A stretch of 43,848 nt of DNA from Cupriavidus sp. 2SB. GTDB taxonomy: Bacteria; Pseudomonadota; Gammaproteobacteria; Burkholderiales; Burkholderiaceae. Both the position numbers and the translations under genes were made by a program. Where the stretch lies: contig NZ_SCMX01000059.1 in NCBI RefSeq assembly GCF_005503625.1, forward strand, positions 1 through 43,848. Direction: 5' to 3'. Every line of letters begins with the position of its first letter. Position 1 is the first letter of the stretch. The notes under the pieces were generated by a model. The model made no database searches. It saw only the letters and a program-made list of their open reading frames with translations, and was not told the origin of the DNA. Shown here piece by piece: positions 15,728-24,470 of this stretch.

Positions 15728-18667
15728 CTATGCCACGGCACTGCCTGCGCGCATTTGCTTTCGGTATCGCTCCACGTCTATCTTGTCGATCTGGGCGGGC
15801 TGCATATATTGCTGGGCATAGGCCAGGTAGGCGCCCGATGTCAGGAACAGTTCGAAGATCTCGGGGTCGATATGCCCATCCGTAGCGGCCCGGTACATGA
15901 TGTCGATGGATTCGGACAGGGTCTTGGCGTTCTTGTAGGGGCGGTCCGCCGCAGTCAGCGCCTCGAAGATATCGGCAACCGCCATCATCCGGGAGAGTGT
16001 GCTCATGTCCTCGCGCCGCAGGCGTCGCGGATAGCCTGTGCCGTCCATCTTCTCGTGATGGTTGCCAGCCACTTCGGGCACTTGCCGAAGATGACGGGGG
16101 AACGGTAGCCGCGAGAGCATGATTTGCGTCTGCACGATGTGATCTTCGATCTTGTAGCGCTCTTCCGCGGTCAGTGTGCCCCGGCCAATCAGCAGGTTGT
16201 GCAGTTCGCCGCGATCATGGAGATACGGCGGGGCGTCGCGCCGGAAGCCCCACGGATTGTCGGAGGCGATGGTGTCATGCGGGCCACGCGGCACCCGGTG
16301 TTCCGGCTTGTCCGCGAGCAACGGCTCGCGCACGGGCAATGACGGTGCGGGGCTTGCGGACAGATGCGCCGTGGCTTCGCGGGACAGGCCGATGCGGTCG
16401 TCGAGCGTCCGGGTCCACGGGCGCGAAGCAATCTGCAGCAGCCGTGCCTTGCGGTGCGCGTCCATGGCTTCGGCCCCCTGGTTGCATGCGGCGACGAATG
16501 CGAAATCGTCGTCCAGTTCTCGCAAGGTCTGCTGGAGCCGCGTCCGCGCGTCAGCAGGATCGTCGCCCGCAGCGATGCCTTCGAGGCAGCCGATCTCGGC
16601 CTCGCGCTTCATGACCTCGAATCGCATGCGAACCTCGTGCAGGCGATCGTGGAGAGTTTCGAGCTTGGTCGCCTTGTCGATGATGTATTCAGGCGTGGTG
16701 ATCTTGCCGCAGTCGTGCAGCCATGCGGCCACATGTAGCGTTTCCCACTCGGTGCCTGTCATCTGGAATGACCGGAAGGGGCCATCGGTGGCATCGCACG
16801 CGGCTTGTGCCAGCAGCTTGGCCAGCGCCGGCACGCGAGAGCAATGGCCGCCGGTGTGCGGGCTCTTGGCGTCGATTGCATCGGCCAGCAGACGGATGAA
16901 TGCGTCGAACAGCTTGCGCTGGGCGTCGGCCAACTCGCGGACTTCAATGGAGCCGGCATACAGCGCGGATAGCGTTTCCACATAGGCGAGCTGTGCCGCG
17001 TTCATCGGCGTGTCGCGGATCACAAGGATCACGCCACGTGCCTCCGACTTTCGATTCACCACCGGGATGGCTACCGCGCACATGGCACCGCCATGCGTCA
17101 TATCGCCCGCTGTGATCGCGGCGAGAGCCGTGCGGTCCAGGCCAGCGCTTTGCGAACGATGTTGCCGGACGGCGTCGCGCACCAGTGATGGCGCTTCATC
17201 GAGCGCATAGGATGGCTTCGTCGCTGCGGCATCGTTGCCATGACGGTCCAGGATCGCAGCGGCGCGGATGTCGTTCTCGTCGACCAGAAAGAAAATGCCG
17301 GCCGTGCCGCCAGCTTCGGCAAGTGTTTTCTCCAGCAGCACTGGCAACAAGCGCTCCAGACGATCTTCGGCGGCAACCGCCTGCACGATGGCAAGAAAAC
17401 GCCGTATGGTCTGGCGCATCTGTTCGGCGGCGGCGCCGAGCGCGCCCACTTCGCGGATGGTCGATTGCACGGGCAGTGCCTTGTCGAAATCGAAGCTGCG
17501 GATGGCTTGCATGCCATCGGCCAACTGGCTGAGCGGCTTGGCGAGGCGATGGGCCACCAGCCATGTCAGCGGAATGGACAGCAGCACGATGGCGAGCGTG
17601 AACAGGATGCCCGTCCATGCCTGTTGTTTGGCGTTCGCCAACAGTTCGTATTGAGGCACGGCCATCAGCAGGTAGAGCGGCTTGCCGGTGGTGGCAGGAA
17701 TCACGTCGGTGGTGGTGTACCACGTCATGCCGTCTACCGTTATCGACTTGCGCCCCGTCTGCCGGGCGCCGCCCTGGAATGCGGTGGCCATGGCCGTGAG
17801 CACCGGAATGTTGTAGTCGGCGGGCGCGGCGAGCAAGTCCGCCTGGATAGCGTCTGGCGCGGCGGACGATTCGGGCAGGCGGCTGTCGATGCCAAGCACC
17901 TTGCCGTTGCTGTCGAGCAGCGCCAGCATGGTGCCGGGCGTCGCCTTCTTCTTCGCGAGCATCGTGCCCAGCCAGTCGAGACGAAAGTCGCCGCCTACCA
18001 CGGCATTGCGATGCGGTGTGCGGAATGCAAACGTGGTGCCGACTTCCTGGTCGGAGAAAAACAGATAGGGGTCCGTGCGCACGGGCGCATCGGAGCCAAT
18101 TGCGGCCTGATACCAGACCCGTTTGCGCGGATCGAAGCGCTCCGCGTATTCCTGATCCCGGAGGGTGGCCACCGTGCGCAGGTCGCGATCGAGGAAATCG
18201 ACTTGTCCGATCAGCGCGGGCGCCGTGCCGAGGACACTGCGCAGCACGAAGTACGCCGTGTCGGGCGCCTTGAAGATCGCGCGGTCCGCATCGGACCTCA
18301 GCGGCCTGAGATAGAGGAAGGTTCCGTCTGCGTAGCCGATGTAGACCGCCTGCAGCACTGGCGCGCTCTCCAGCGCTTCGCGCGCCAGCGATAGCCACGC
18401 ATCGCGCTGGTGCGGCGTGCCATCGTTGGCGATGGCGCTGTATCGAATCAGCGTGATGGCCGTCTGTGCCGGTGCCAGCAAGTCCTCCACCTCGTCGCGC
18501 ATCGTGCCGGCCATTTGCTGGCTGGCATCCGCAGTGGCGGCCTGCAGCGCGGCGCGGGTCACCCAGTAGTTGAGGCCGCTCGCCAGCAGGCCAACGAGCA
18601 GGATGATCGCGCCGAACAGCATCCACAGATGCGCGTGCAGCGGCATTCCCTTGCGTGACGACGGCAT
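15728..18667 (-). CDS. Cache-HAMP-GAF-HD-GYP membrane signalling protein (putative c-di-GMP phosphodiesterase)
   Basis: A 979-residue sensor. The start MPSSRKGMPLHAHLW has AGGGAGAGG just upstream. Membrane segment 1 (LWMLFGAIILLVGLLASGL) is followed by a periplasmic Cache-type domain (YIGYADGTFLYLRPL), membrane segment 2 near residues 350-370, HAMP (HRLAKPLSQLADGM), a GAF-like domain near 420-570 and a C-terminal HD-GYP domain. HD is in WLHDCGKI near residue 650 and the downstream motif is HHEKMDGTGYP near 870. About 165 residues separate the HDxGK helix from GTLTAEERYKIEDH, where typical HD-GYP proteins have about 20. Metal ligands appear intact, so activity is plausible. Confidence 0.9.
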   Translation of the reverse strand: MPSSRKGMPLHAHLWMLFGAIILLVGLLASGLNYWVTRAALQAATADASQQMAGTMRDEVEDLLAPAQTAITLIRYSAIANDGTPHQRDAWLSLAREALESAPVLQAVYIGYADGTFLYLRPLRSDADRAIFKAPDTAYFVLRSVLGTAPALIGQVDFLDRDLRTVATLRDQEYAERFDPRKRVWYQAAIGSDAPVRTDPYLFFSDQEVGTTFAFRTPHRNAVVGGDFRLDWLGTMLAKKKATPGTMLALLDSNGKVLGIDSRLPESSAAPDAIQADLLAAPADYNIPVLTAMATAFQGGARQTGRKSITVDGMTWYTTTDVIPATTGKPLYLLMAVPQYELLANAKQQAWTGILFTLAIVLLSIPLTWLVAHRLAKPLSQLADGMQAIRSFDFDKALPVQSTIREVGALGAAAEQMRQTIRRFLAIVQAVAAEDRLERLLPVLLEKTLAEAGGTAGIFFLVDENDIRAAAILDRHGNDAAATKPSYALDEAPSLVRDAVRQHRSQSAGLDRTALAAITAGDMTHGGAMCAVAIPVVNRKSEARGVILVIRDTPMNAAQLAYVETLSALYAGSIEVRELADAQRKLFDAFIRLLADAIDAKSPHTGGHCSRVPALAKLLAQAACDATDGPFRSFQMTGTEWETLHVAAWLHDCGKITTPEYIIDKATKLETLHDRLHEVRMRFEVMKREAEIGCLEGIAAGDDPADARTRLQQTLRELDDDFAFVAACNQGAEAMDAHRKARLLQIASRPWTRTLDDRIGLSREATAHLSASPAPSLPVREPLLADKPEHRVPRGPHDTIASDNPWGFRRDAPPYLHDRGELHNLLIGRGTLTAEERYKIEDHIVQTQIMLSRLPFPRHLRQVPEVAGNHHEKMDGTGYPRRLRREDMSTLSRMMAVADIFEALTAADRPYKNAKTLSESIDIMYRAATDGHIDPEIFELFLTSGAYLAYAQQYMQPAQIDKIDVERYRKQMRAGSAVA

Positions 18668-18818
18668 ATGACCTCTCCCTTGTTCTTCTTCGACGATGCT
18701 TGCGATGGATGGCAGCGTGCAGCCTTCCAAGCTTCGGTGGGAGTGCGGGATCGGTCAAGCAAAGTATTGGGTACACGCGGGTACCCGCCGGACCGTCCGT
18801 GCGGCACGGCGTGCACTT

Positions 18819-19748
18819 TCAGCGGCGGGCGTCGTGCTTCCCGCTCAGGGTGGCACCGGGCTCATCCATCTGCACAGTCAGAATCTCACCTGTCGTGGAG
18901 TTGGTGATGTAGAGCGTCTTGCGATCGGAGCCGCCGAAAGCGAGGTTGGTCAGCGAGTGCCCCGGCGTGCCGCGAATCACCTCCACGGGTTCGGCGCGAT
19001 GGTTGAGCACCCAGACGTAGGCCAGCCCGGGGTTGGCGACGAGCAGGCGGCCGGTCTGATCCATCGCCAATCCATCGGGACCGCTGGGCCCGTAGGACGT
19101 GAAGAATTGCCCCGTCTTGGAGACGCTGCCATCGGCCTGCAATGGCATCCGCCATACGCAATTGCCCCGCGTGACGGCCACGAACAGGAAGCGTTCGTCC
19201 GGCGAGAGCACGACGCCGTTGGGACTCGGCACATTCGATAGCAGCAGGTCGAGCCGGCCCTCCGGCGAGAGTCGATACACGCGCCCCGTCGGATCGTGCA
19301 GGCCAGTCTGGCCCTGATCCGTGAAATACACATTGCCGCGCGCATCGAGCGTCAGGTCGTTCACGCCCTTGAAGCTCTCGGTGTTGCGCCGGCCCAGGTG
19401 CGGACGCACGTTGCCTGTCTTGATATCGACGAGAACCAGTCCGTTGCGATAGTCCGTGACCAGCAGTTCATCGGCAGTGAAGAACTTCATGCCGTTGGGC
19501 TCGCCGTCCCATTCGGCGATTGTCTCCCAAGCCCCATGGGTATCGATCCGGAAGATGCGACCGTTAGGGATATCCGTCACATAGAGGTTGCCTGCATCGT
19601 CCACGGCCGGGCCTTCGAGGAAGGAGTCGATGGCGCGTCCGCCCTGATTGGCATCGGACCATGCGGTGTGGCGCTGTTGGCGATAGCGCTCCGGCAGGCT
19701 GCTGAACAGCGTGGCTTCGCGGACGACTGGCGGATTCAAGAGAAACAT
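18819..19748 (-). CDS. SMP-30/gluconolactonase family protein
   Basis: A 309-residue six-bladed beta-propeller of the SMP-30/LRE family. Metal-site motifs are visible: Glu in SFLEGPAVDDAGNLYVTDI, Asn in SPNGVVLSPDERFLFVA, and Asp in PDGLAMDQTGRLLVANPG. Many relatives hydrolyse sugar-acid lactones. It is the last gene of a minus-strand catabolic group with two Bug proteins, a D-2-hydroxyacid dehydrogenase and an RraA-like aldolase, which fits lactone or sugar-acid breakdown. No signal peptide is obvious. Substrate unknown. Confidence 0.88.
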   Translation of the reverse strand: MFLLNPPVVREATLFSSLPERYRQQRHTAWSDANQGGRAIDSFLEGPAVDDAGNLYVTDIPNGRIFRIDTHGAWETIAEWDGEPNGMKFFTADELLVTDYRNGLVLVDIKTGNVRPHLGRRNTESFKGVNDLTLDARGNVYFTDQGQTGLHDPTGRVYRLSPEGRLDLLLSNVPSPNGVVLSPDERFLFVAVTRGNCVWRMPLQADGSVSKTGQFFTSYGPSGPDGLAMDQTGRLLVANPGLAYVWVLNHRAEPVEVIRGTPGHSLTNLAFGGSDRKTLYITNSTTGEILTVQMDEPGATLSGKHDARR

Positions 19749-19791
19749 GTGGTGTCCTGACGGAGCGTGACAGATAGGGGTTGGCTACGAA

Positions 19792-20784
19792 TTACTGCTT
19801 TTCAAAGCCAGTGCCACTGGCGACCTTACCCCAGAATGCCGTGCGCTCGCCCATTTCCTTGCGGAATGCGTTGGTGTCCCAGTAGCCGGCATCGGCGCCG
19901 ATACCCTGCGCGTAGGTGCGCATATCGGGCGTGGCCATGGCTGCGGACACTTCCTTCTGCAGGCGGGCCAGCACGTCCGGCGGCGTGCCCTTGGGTGCCC
20001 AGAGACCGGTGAAGTTCGTGACGCCGAAACCGCGCACGCCCGCTTCTGCAAAAGTCGGTACGCCCGGCAACGCGGGCAGGCGCTTGTCGCCACTCACGGC
20101 CAGCACGCGCAGCTTGTTGCCTTGCACCTGGCCGATCACGCCCGAGATGGACGCCATCTGGAAATCCACGGTGCCGCCGAGCAGCGCGACGGTTGCCTCG
20201 CCCGCGCCCTTGAAGGGCACATGCATGAAGTGCGCACCGGCCGCCATCCCCAGCGCTTCGCTGGCGAAGTGGGGTGTCGATCCCGGACCGCCCGAGCCAT
20301 ACGAGACCTTGTTGTCTCCGGCCTTGGCGGCGGTGAGCAGTTCGGCCAGCGTCTTGTACTTGCCGTCGGCCTTGACGACCAGTCCCATCGGCGCGAACAC
20401 ATACGCGCAAACCGGCTGCAAATCCTGCGCATAGTCGAACGGCAGTTTGCGGAAGATATGCGGCAGCAACGCGTAGGTGGTGTCGTTGGCCAGCAGCGTG
20501 TAGCCATCTGGCGCCGAGCGGGCAACCTGTACGGCGCCGATGGTGCCCGTGGCACCGGGCTTGTTCTCGACGAAGAAACTCTGGCCGGTCTGCTCGGTCA
20601 GGCGCTGCGCCATCTTGCGTGTGACCGCATCGACGGCGCCGCCCGGCGGATAGGGCACCACGATCTTGACGGGACGGGCGGGCCAGGTCTCCGCGTGAAC
20701 GCCGATCGAGAGGAACGAGAGGGCGGCCAGGGCCCCCAATGCGAATCGCGGAAGCCACGGGGCGCTGTGTTTTGTTGCGTGCAT
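19792..20784 (-). CDS. Bug/TctC family substrate-binding protein
   Basis: A 330-residue Bug protein. The start at MHATKHSAPWLP is chosen over the upstream TTG at 20796 because GGAG sits about 5 nt before this ATG. The signal peptide runs to about VHAETWPARPVKIVVPYPPG; further motifs are VENKPGATGTIGAV, SAPDGYTLL and HVPFKGAGEA. It is the second Bug gene in this cluster, between the D-2-hydroxyacid dehydrogenase and SMP-30 genes. No TctA/TctB genes are nearby, so it must use a permease elsewhere or act as a periplasmic sensor. Confidence 0.92.
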   Translation of the reverse strand: MHATKHSAPWLPRFALGALAALSFLSIGVHAETWPARPVKIVVPYPPGGAVDAVTRKMAQRLTEQTGQSFFVENKPGATGTIGAVQVARSAPDGYTLLANDTTYALLPHIFRKLPFDYAQDLQPVCAYVFAPMGLVVKADGKYKTLAELLTAAKAGDNKVSYGSGGPGSTPHFASEALGMAAGAHFMHVPFKGAGEATVALLGGTVDFQMASISGVIGQVQGNKLRVLAVSGDKRLPALPGVPTFAEAGVRGFGVTNFTGLWAPKGTPPDVLARLQKEVSAAMATPDMRTYAQGIGADAGYWDTNAFRKEMGERTAFWGKVASGTGFEKQ

Positions 20785-20863
20785 GTCTGTCTCCAACTTA
20801 TTGCTTCTTGTCGGGTCCGGCTCTTTCTTTTTCCGGACGCCGTGTTGCCTGATCTCGTATCGC

Positions 20864-21805
20864 TCAGTCTTTCGTGAGTGCGGGTTCGCGGCTCACGACG
20901 CCGAGTACATTGCGCGCTGCGGCAACGCCCATGTTCACGTAGGCCGCGCTGGTCACGCCGCCAATATGCGGACTCAGGATAATCCCGGGCTGGCCGTGAA
21001 AGATATGGGGCACAGCCATCGGTTCGACGGCAAAGCTGTCGAGGCCCGCACCGGCAACGTGTCCGGAGCGGATCGCGTTCAACAGCGCGGGTTCGTCGAT
21101 CAGGCCGCCGCGCGCCGTGTTGACGAGGATGACGCCCGGTTTGCAGCGTGCCAGCACATCGGCATCGAGCATGTTGCGGTTGTCGTCGGTGAGCGGGCAA
21201 TGCAGCGAGATCACATCGGCCTCGGACCAGATCGTTTCCAGCGGCACGGCTTGCACGTAGTCGGGCAGGTTGCGGGCGTAGGGATCGAAGCCGATCACGA
21301 GCATGTCCATGGCGTGGCACATGCGGGCGAGGCGCAGGCCAATCGTGCCGAGGCCCACCAGCCCCACGGTACGGCCGCTCAGTTCGATGCTCTTGTGCGT
21401 GGCCTTGTCCCAGTGGCCGGCGTGCATGCGCGCATCGAGCGGCACGATGGATTTCGCGCAAGCCAGCATCAGTGCCAACGCGTGCTCGGCAACGGCTGCG
21501 GCATTGGCGCCCACTGCGGCCAGTACTTCGATGCCTCGCGCCGCTGCGGCGGTCTTGTCGATGGTGTCGGTGCCACTGCCATGCTTGGCGATGACGCGCA
21601 GCGATGGCGCGGCATCCATGACTTCGGCGCCTACGCTGCCATAGCGGACGATGATGCCGACCGGGTCGTGTTGTCTGGCGAGCGACACGAGGTCTGCGGT
21701 TTGCGGGGTCTTTCCCGCGAATACGATGGAGAAATCAGCGAGGACCGCGAGGGCTTCTGGCGCGAGGTCCGCACCGGTCACGATGATGGCAGGGCGCGTC
21801 GTCAC
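20864..21805 (-). CDS. D-2-hydroxyacid dehydrogenase (NAD-dependent)
   Basis: A 313-residue enzyme that interconverts D-2-hydroxy acids and 2-oxo acids. The nucleotide motif is VGLVGLGTIGLRLAR, with Asp of GFDPY marking NAD preference. Catalytic Arg is in NTARGGLID, Glu in DSFAVEPM and His in LSPHIGG. The GTG start at 21805 is chosen because GTGA overlaps the stop of the upstream RraA-like gene and AGGGAGA precedes it; the frame stays open to 21859 without family sequence. The coupled dehydrogenase and aldolase probably act on successive metabolites. Confidence 0.9.
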   Translation of the reverse strand: MTTRPAIIVTGADLAPEALAVLADFSIVFAGKTPQTADLVSLARQHDPVGIIVRYGSVGAEVMDAAPSLRVIAKHGSGTDTIDKTAAAARGIEVLAAVGANAAAVAEHALALMLACAKSIVPLDARMHAGHWDKATHKSIELSGRTVGLVGLGTIGLRLARMCHAMDMLVIGFDPYARNLPDYVQAVPLETIWSEADVISLHCPLTDDNRNMLDADVLARCKPGVILVNTARGGLIDEPALLNAIRSGHVAGAGLDSFAVEPMAVPHIFHGQPGIILSPHIGGVTSAAYVNMGVAAARNVLGVVSREPALTKD

Positions 21806-22485
21806 AGCGTTTCTCCCTGCTTCAGCACGCCAGCGGTGACCAGCGAGGCCAGCAGCCACGGGGCAGCGGTGTTGCCTTCCTTGATCTGTGCGATGCGTTT
21901 GGCTTCGGCGGCTTCCTTGTGTTCGGCGGCAGCAAGCAGCGATTCGATCTTCTCGCGTTCCACCACCACGACGCCATCGGCATCACCGCAGACGTAGTCG
22001 CCGGGGTAGACCGTCACGCCGCCGACGCAGACCGGATGGCCGATGCGGCCGGCCACTTCCTTGGTGGGTCCGTTTGGATTGGTGCCGACGGAGAAGACAG
22101 GGAACTTCATCTCTTCCAATTCGAGGCTGTCGCGCACGGCGCCGTCGATGACGACACCGGCCAGCCCGCGCTGGCGCGCTGCACTCATCATGATCGTTCC
22201 CATCAGCGCGGAGGTCTGGTCACCCTTGCCGTCGATGACGAGCACGTCGCCGGGTTGCGCCAGTGCCAGTGCGGCATGGATCATCAGGTTGTCGCCGGGG
22301 CGGACTTCCACGGTGAAGGCCGGGCCAGCCAGCTTCATGCTGGGGCGCAGTGCCTTGATACGGCCATGCAGCGCACCGCGACGACCTGCCACATCGGCAA
22401 GGATGGCCGGCTGGAACTTTGCGGCCTGGGCGACCACGGTGGCCGATACACGTTCGAAGGTTTGATTGAGGTTGGGCAGCGACAT
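21802..22485 (-). CDS. RraA-like aldolase/decarboxylase (HMG/CHA aldolase family)
   Basis: A 227-residue protein of the RraA/4-hydroxy-4-methyl-2-oxoglutarate aldolase fold. It keeps the residues that separate enzymes from RNase E inhibitors: PGDNLMIHAAL, the VVIDGAVRDS segment with the Arg-Asp pair, and CGDADGVVVV. These enzymes cleave or decarboxylate 2-oxo acids using a divalent metal. It is translationally coupled to the D-2-hydroxyacid dehydrogenase by a GTGA overlap. An enzymatic role in this catabolic group is preferred over RNase regulation. Exact substrate unknown. Confidence 0.9.
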   Translation of the reverse strand: MSLPNLNQTFERVSATVVAQAAKFQPAILADVAGRRGALHGRIKALRPSMKLAGPAFTVEVRPGDNLMIHAALALAQPGDVLVIDGKGDQTSALMGTIMMSAARQRGLAGVVIDGAVRDSLELEEMKFPVFSVGTNPNGPTKEVAGRIGHPVCVGGVTVYPGDYVCGDADGVVVVEREKIESLLAAAEHKEAAEAKRIAQIKEGNTAAPWLLASLVTAGVLKQGETL

Positions 22486-22566
22486 GACTTGACTCCGGAA
22501 AGGACGGATACAGGCGGAAATAGCGGGAAGGTTCGGGGAATTCGGGAAACGTTCAGGAACAGGCGG

Positions 22567-23577
22567 TCAATCCAGCCGGGTGCCGGATGCCTTGATGATC
22601 GAAGCCCAGCGCGTGATGTCCTGGCGGATCTGCGTGCCAAATGCCTCGGGCGTGCCGCCCAGGACCAGCGCACCCTGATCGCTCAGCGTCTTCACCAGAT
22701 CGGGCGATTGCAGCGCCTTGTTGAATGCGGCGTTGAGCTTGACGACGATGTCCTTCGGCGTGGCCGCCGGGGCGGCGAAGCCGAACCATGTGGAGGCTTC
22801 GAAGTTCGGATAGCCCGACTCGGCAATGGTGGGAACCTGCGGCAGGTCGGTCACGCGCTTGAGCGATGTCACGGCCAGCGGACGCAGCTTGCCGTTACGG
22901 ATATGGGACAGCAGCGTGGGAACCGACGAGAGATAGAGATCGACTTGTCCGCCGATCAGGTCGTTGACTGCCTGCGCCACGCCTTTGTACGGCACGTGGG
23001 TCAGCTTGATGCCTGCGGTCTTCTGCAGCAGTTCGCCCGAGAGATGGGCGACAGTGCCATTGCCGGGCGAGGCGATGTTCAACGTGCCGGGCTTGGCCTT
23101 GCTGGCCTGGATGACATCGTTCAGTGTCTTGTAGGGCGAGCCGACCGGCGTCACCAGTACCAGCGGTGCGCTGGCCACGAGGCTGATCGGCGCCAGATCC
23201 TTGAGCGGGTCATAGGGCAGGTGGCTGAACAGCGTGGGGTTGATCGCGAGGTTGCTGGTCTGGCCGAGAACGATCGTATAGCCATCGGCGGGCGCCTTCG
23301 CGGCGGCGTCCACCCCCAGGTTGCCGCCCGAGCCCGGCTTGTTGTCCACGACGAAGGTCCAACCGGTTGACTTCGCCACGTTGCTGGTGACTTCGCGCGC
23401 AATGATGTCGGTGCCGCCGCCTGCCGGGAAGGGCACGATCACGCGGATCGGCTTGGAAGGATAGGCCGGGGCCGCGTTGGCGGATGGGGTGAACTGGGCG
23501 AGGCCAGCGGCGGCAAGGCCGAGGCCAAGGGTAACGGCAGTGACTGCGGTGATGGTGAGCGTGCGTGTGACGCGCAT
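22567..23577 (-). CDS. Bug/TctC family substrate-binding protein
   Basis: A 336-residue Bug protein and the first gene of the IclR-associated minus-strand group. The signal peptide is near residues 1-36 (ending in SANAAPAYPSKPIRVIVPFP). Other motifs are VDNKPGSGGNLGVDAAAK, APADGYTIV and HVPYKGVAQA. It diverges from the IclR gene across about 110 bp holding an IclR-type palindrome, so substrate-dependent control is likely. Probably periplasmic capture of the acid degraded by the downstream RraA-like and dehydrogenase enzymes. Confidence 0.93.
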   Translation of the reverse strand: MRVTRTLTITAVTAVTLGLGLAAAGLAQFTPSANAAPAYPSKPIRVIVPFPAGGGTDIIAREVTSNVAKSTGWTFVVDNKPGSGGNLGVDAAAKAPADGYTIVLGQTSNLAINPTLFSHLPYDPLKDLAPISLVASAPLVLVTPVGSPYKTLNDVIQASKAKPGTLNIASPGNGTVAHLSGELLQKTAGIKLTHVPYKGVAQAVNDLIGGQVDLYLSSVPTLLSHIRNGKLRPLAVTSLKRVTDLPQVPTIAESGYPNFEASTWFGFAAPAATPKDIVVKLNAAFNKALQSPDLVKTLSDQGALVLGGTPEAFGTQIRQDITRWASIIKASGTRLD

Positions 23578-23625
23578 TGTCTGTCTCCGGATCTCGTTTT
23601 ATATGTGGCGGTGCTGTGAGATGGA

Positions 23626-23654
23626 TTGTTGTCGACCGTTTCATTGCCTACAAT
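23626..23654 (+). promoter_or_regulatory. Candidate sigma-70 promoter of the IclR gene
   Basis: A -35-like TTGTTG (23626-23631) and a -10-like TACAAT (23649-23654) are separated by exactly 17 bp. Transcription would start near 23661, inside the palindrome at 23658-23674. Confidence 0.5.
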
Positions 23655-23657
23655 GCC

Positions 23658-23674
23658 GTTTCGCACGACGAAAC
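23658..23674. promoter_or_regulatory. Candidate IclR operator palindrome
   Basis: GTTTCG-N5-CGAAAC is a perfect interrupted palindrome just before the IclR coding region. It covers the expected transcription start of the IclR promoter, which would give autorepression, and lies about 80 bp upstream of the divergent Bug gene. IclR-family sites often contain GTTTCG/CGAAAC-like half-sites; binding here is inferred. Confidence 0.55.
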
Positions 23675-23686
23675 ATGTTGCACGCC

Positions 23687-24454
23687 ATGAACCAGAAAAG
23701 TAGCGAATCAGGCGCCCCCGAGGATCACGGGGCGAGCGGCGTGACTGCCGTGACGCGGGCGCTGCGGGTGCTGGAGGCATTTGGCGTCAACGATCCGCAG
23801 CTTTCGCTGGCGGAGTTGAGCCGTCGCACAGGCATCCACAAGACCACGGTGCTGCGTCTGGCGCGCACGCTGGCGGCGGACAACTACCTCGTGCAGAAAG
23901 AGGATGGAACCTGGCGGCTGGGCCGCGCCGCTGGCTGGCTGGGCGCGTGCTATCAGGCGACGTTCAACGTGCAGGAGGTGGTGGAGCCGGTGCTGCGCGA
24001 GTTGACGATCAAGACCGGGGAGAGCGCGTCGTTCTATATCCGCGAAGGGCAGCAGCGGACCTGCGTGGTGCGCGTGGAAGGGCCGCAGGCGATTCGGCAC
24101 CACGTGCGGATCGGCGCGGCCCTGCCGCTCGACAGCGGTTCTCCGGGACGCGTGATCCTCGCGTTCTCAGGGGAATCGGGCGAACTCTATGAAACGATCC
24201 GGCGGCGCGGGTTTCACCTGTCACTGGGCGAGCGCGAAGCGGAGGTGTCCAGCGTGTCAGCGCCCGTGTTCGGCCTGCACTGGCGATTGCTGGGCTCGAT
24301 GTGCATTTCGGGGCCGACCGCGCGTCTCGGGGAAGAACGCCTCCTGGAACTGGCGCAGACGGTGGTGGATGCCGCGAACAAACTCTCTTACGCGATGGCG
24401 GGCAGCCAGCGGCCCGCGATGCAGGTGGAAAGGCCCTCGACGTGGCACCCGTGA
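23687..24454 (+). CDS. IclR family transcriptional regulator
   Basis: A 255-residue IclR regulator. The winged helix-turn-helix spans about residues 20-80 (ALRVLEAFGVNDPQLSLAEL, GIHKTTVLRLARTL) and the effector domain follows (VQEVVEPVLRELTIKTGES, PLDSGSPGRVILAF). An in-frame ATG at 23675 is an alternative start; neither start has a strong ribosome site and the 5' leader is short. It is divergent from the Bug/aldolase/dehydrogenase group, which it presumably controls, and convergent with the large histidine kinase gene. Confidence 0.92.
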   Translation: MNQKSSESGAPEDHGASGVTAVTRALRVLEAFGVNDPQLSLAELSRRTGIHKTTVLRLARTLAADNYLVQKEDGTWRLGRAAGWLGACYQATFNVQEVVEPVLRELTIKTGESASFYIREGQQRTCVVRVEGPQAIRHHVRIGAALPLDSGSPGRVILAFSGESGELYETIRRRGFHLSLGEREAEVSSVSAPVFGLHWRLLGSMCISGPTARLGEERLLELAQTVVDAANKLSYAMAGSQRPAMQVERPSTWHP

Positions 24455-24470
24455 GGCGTGTGGACGATGG

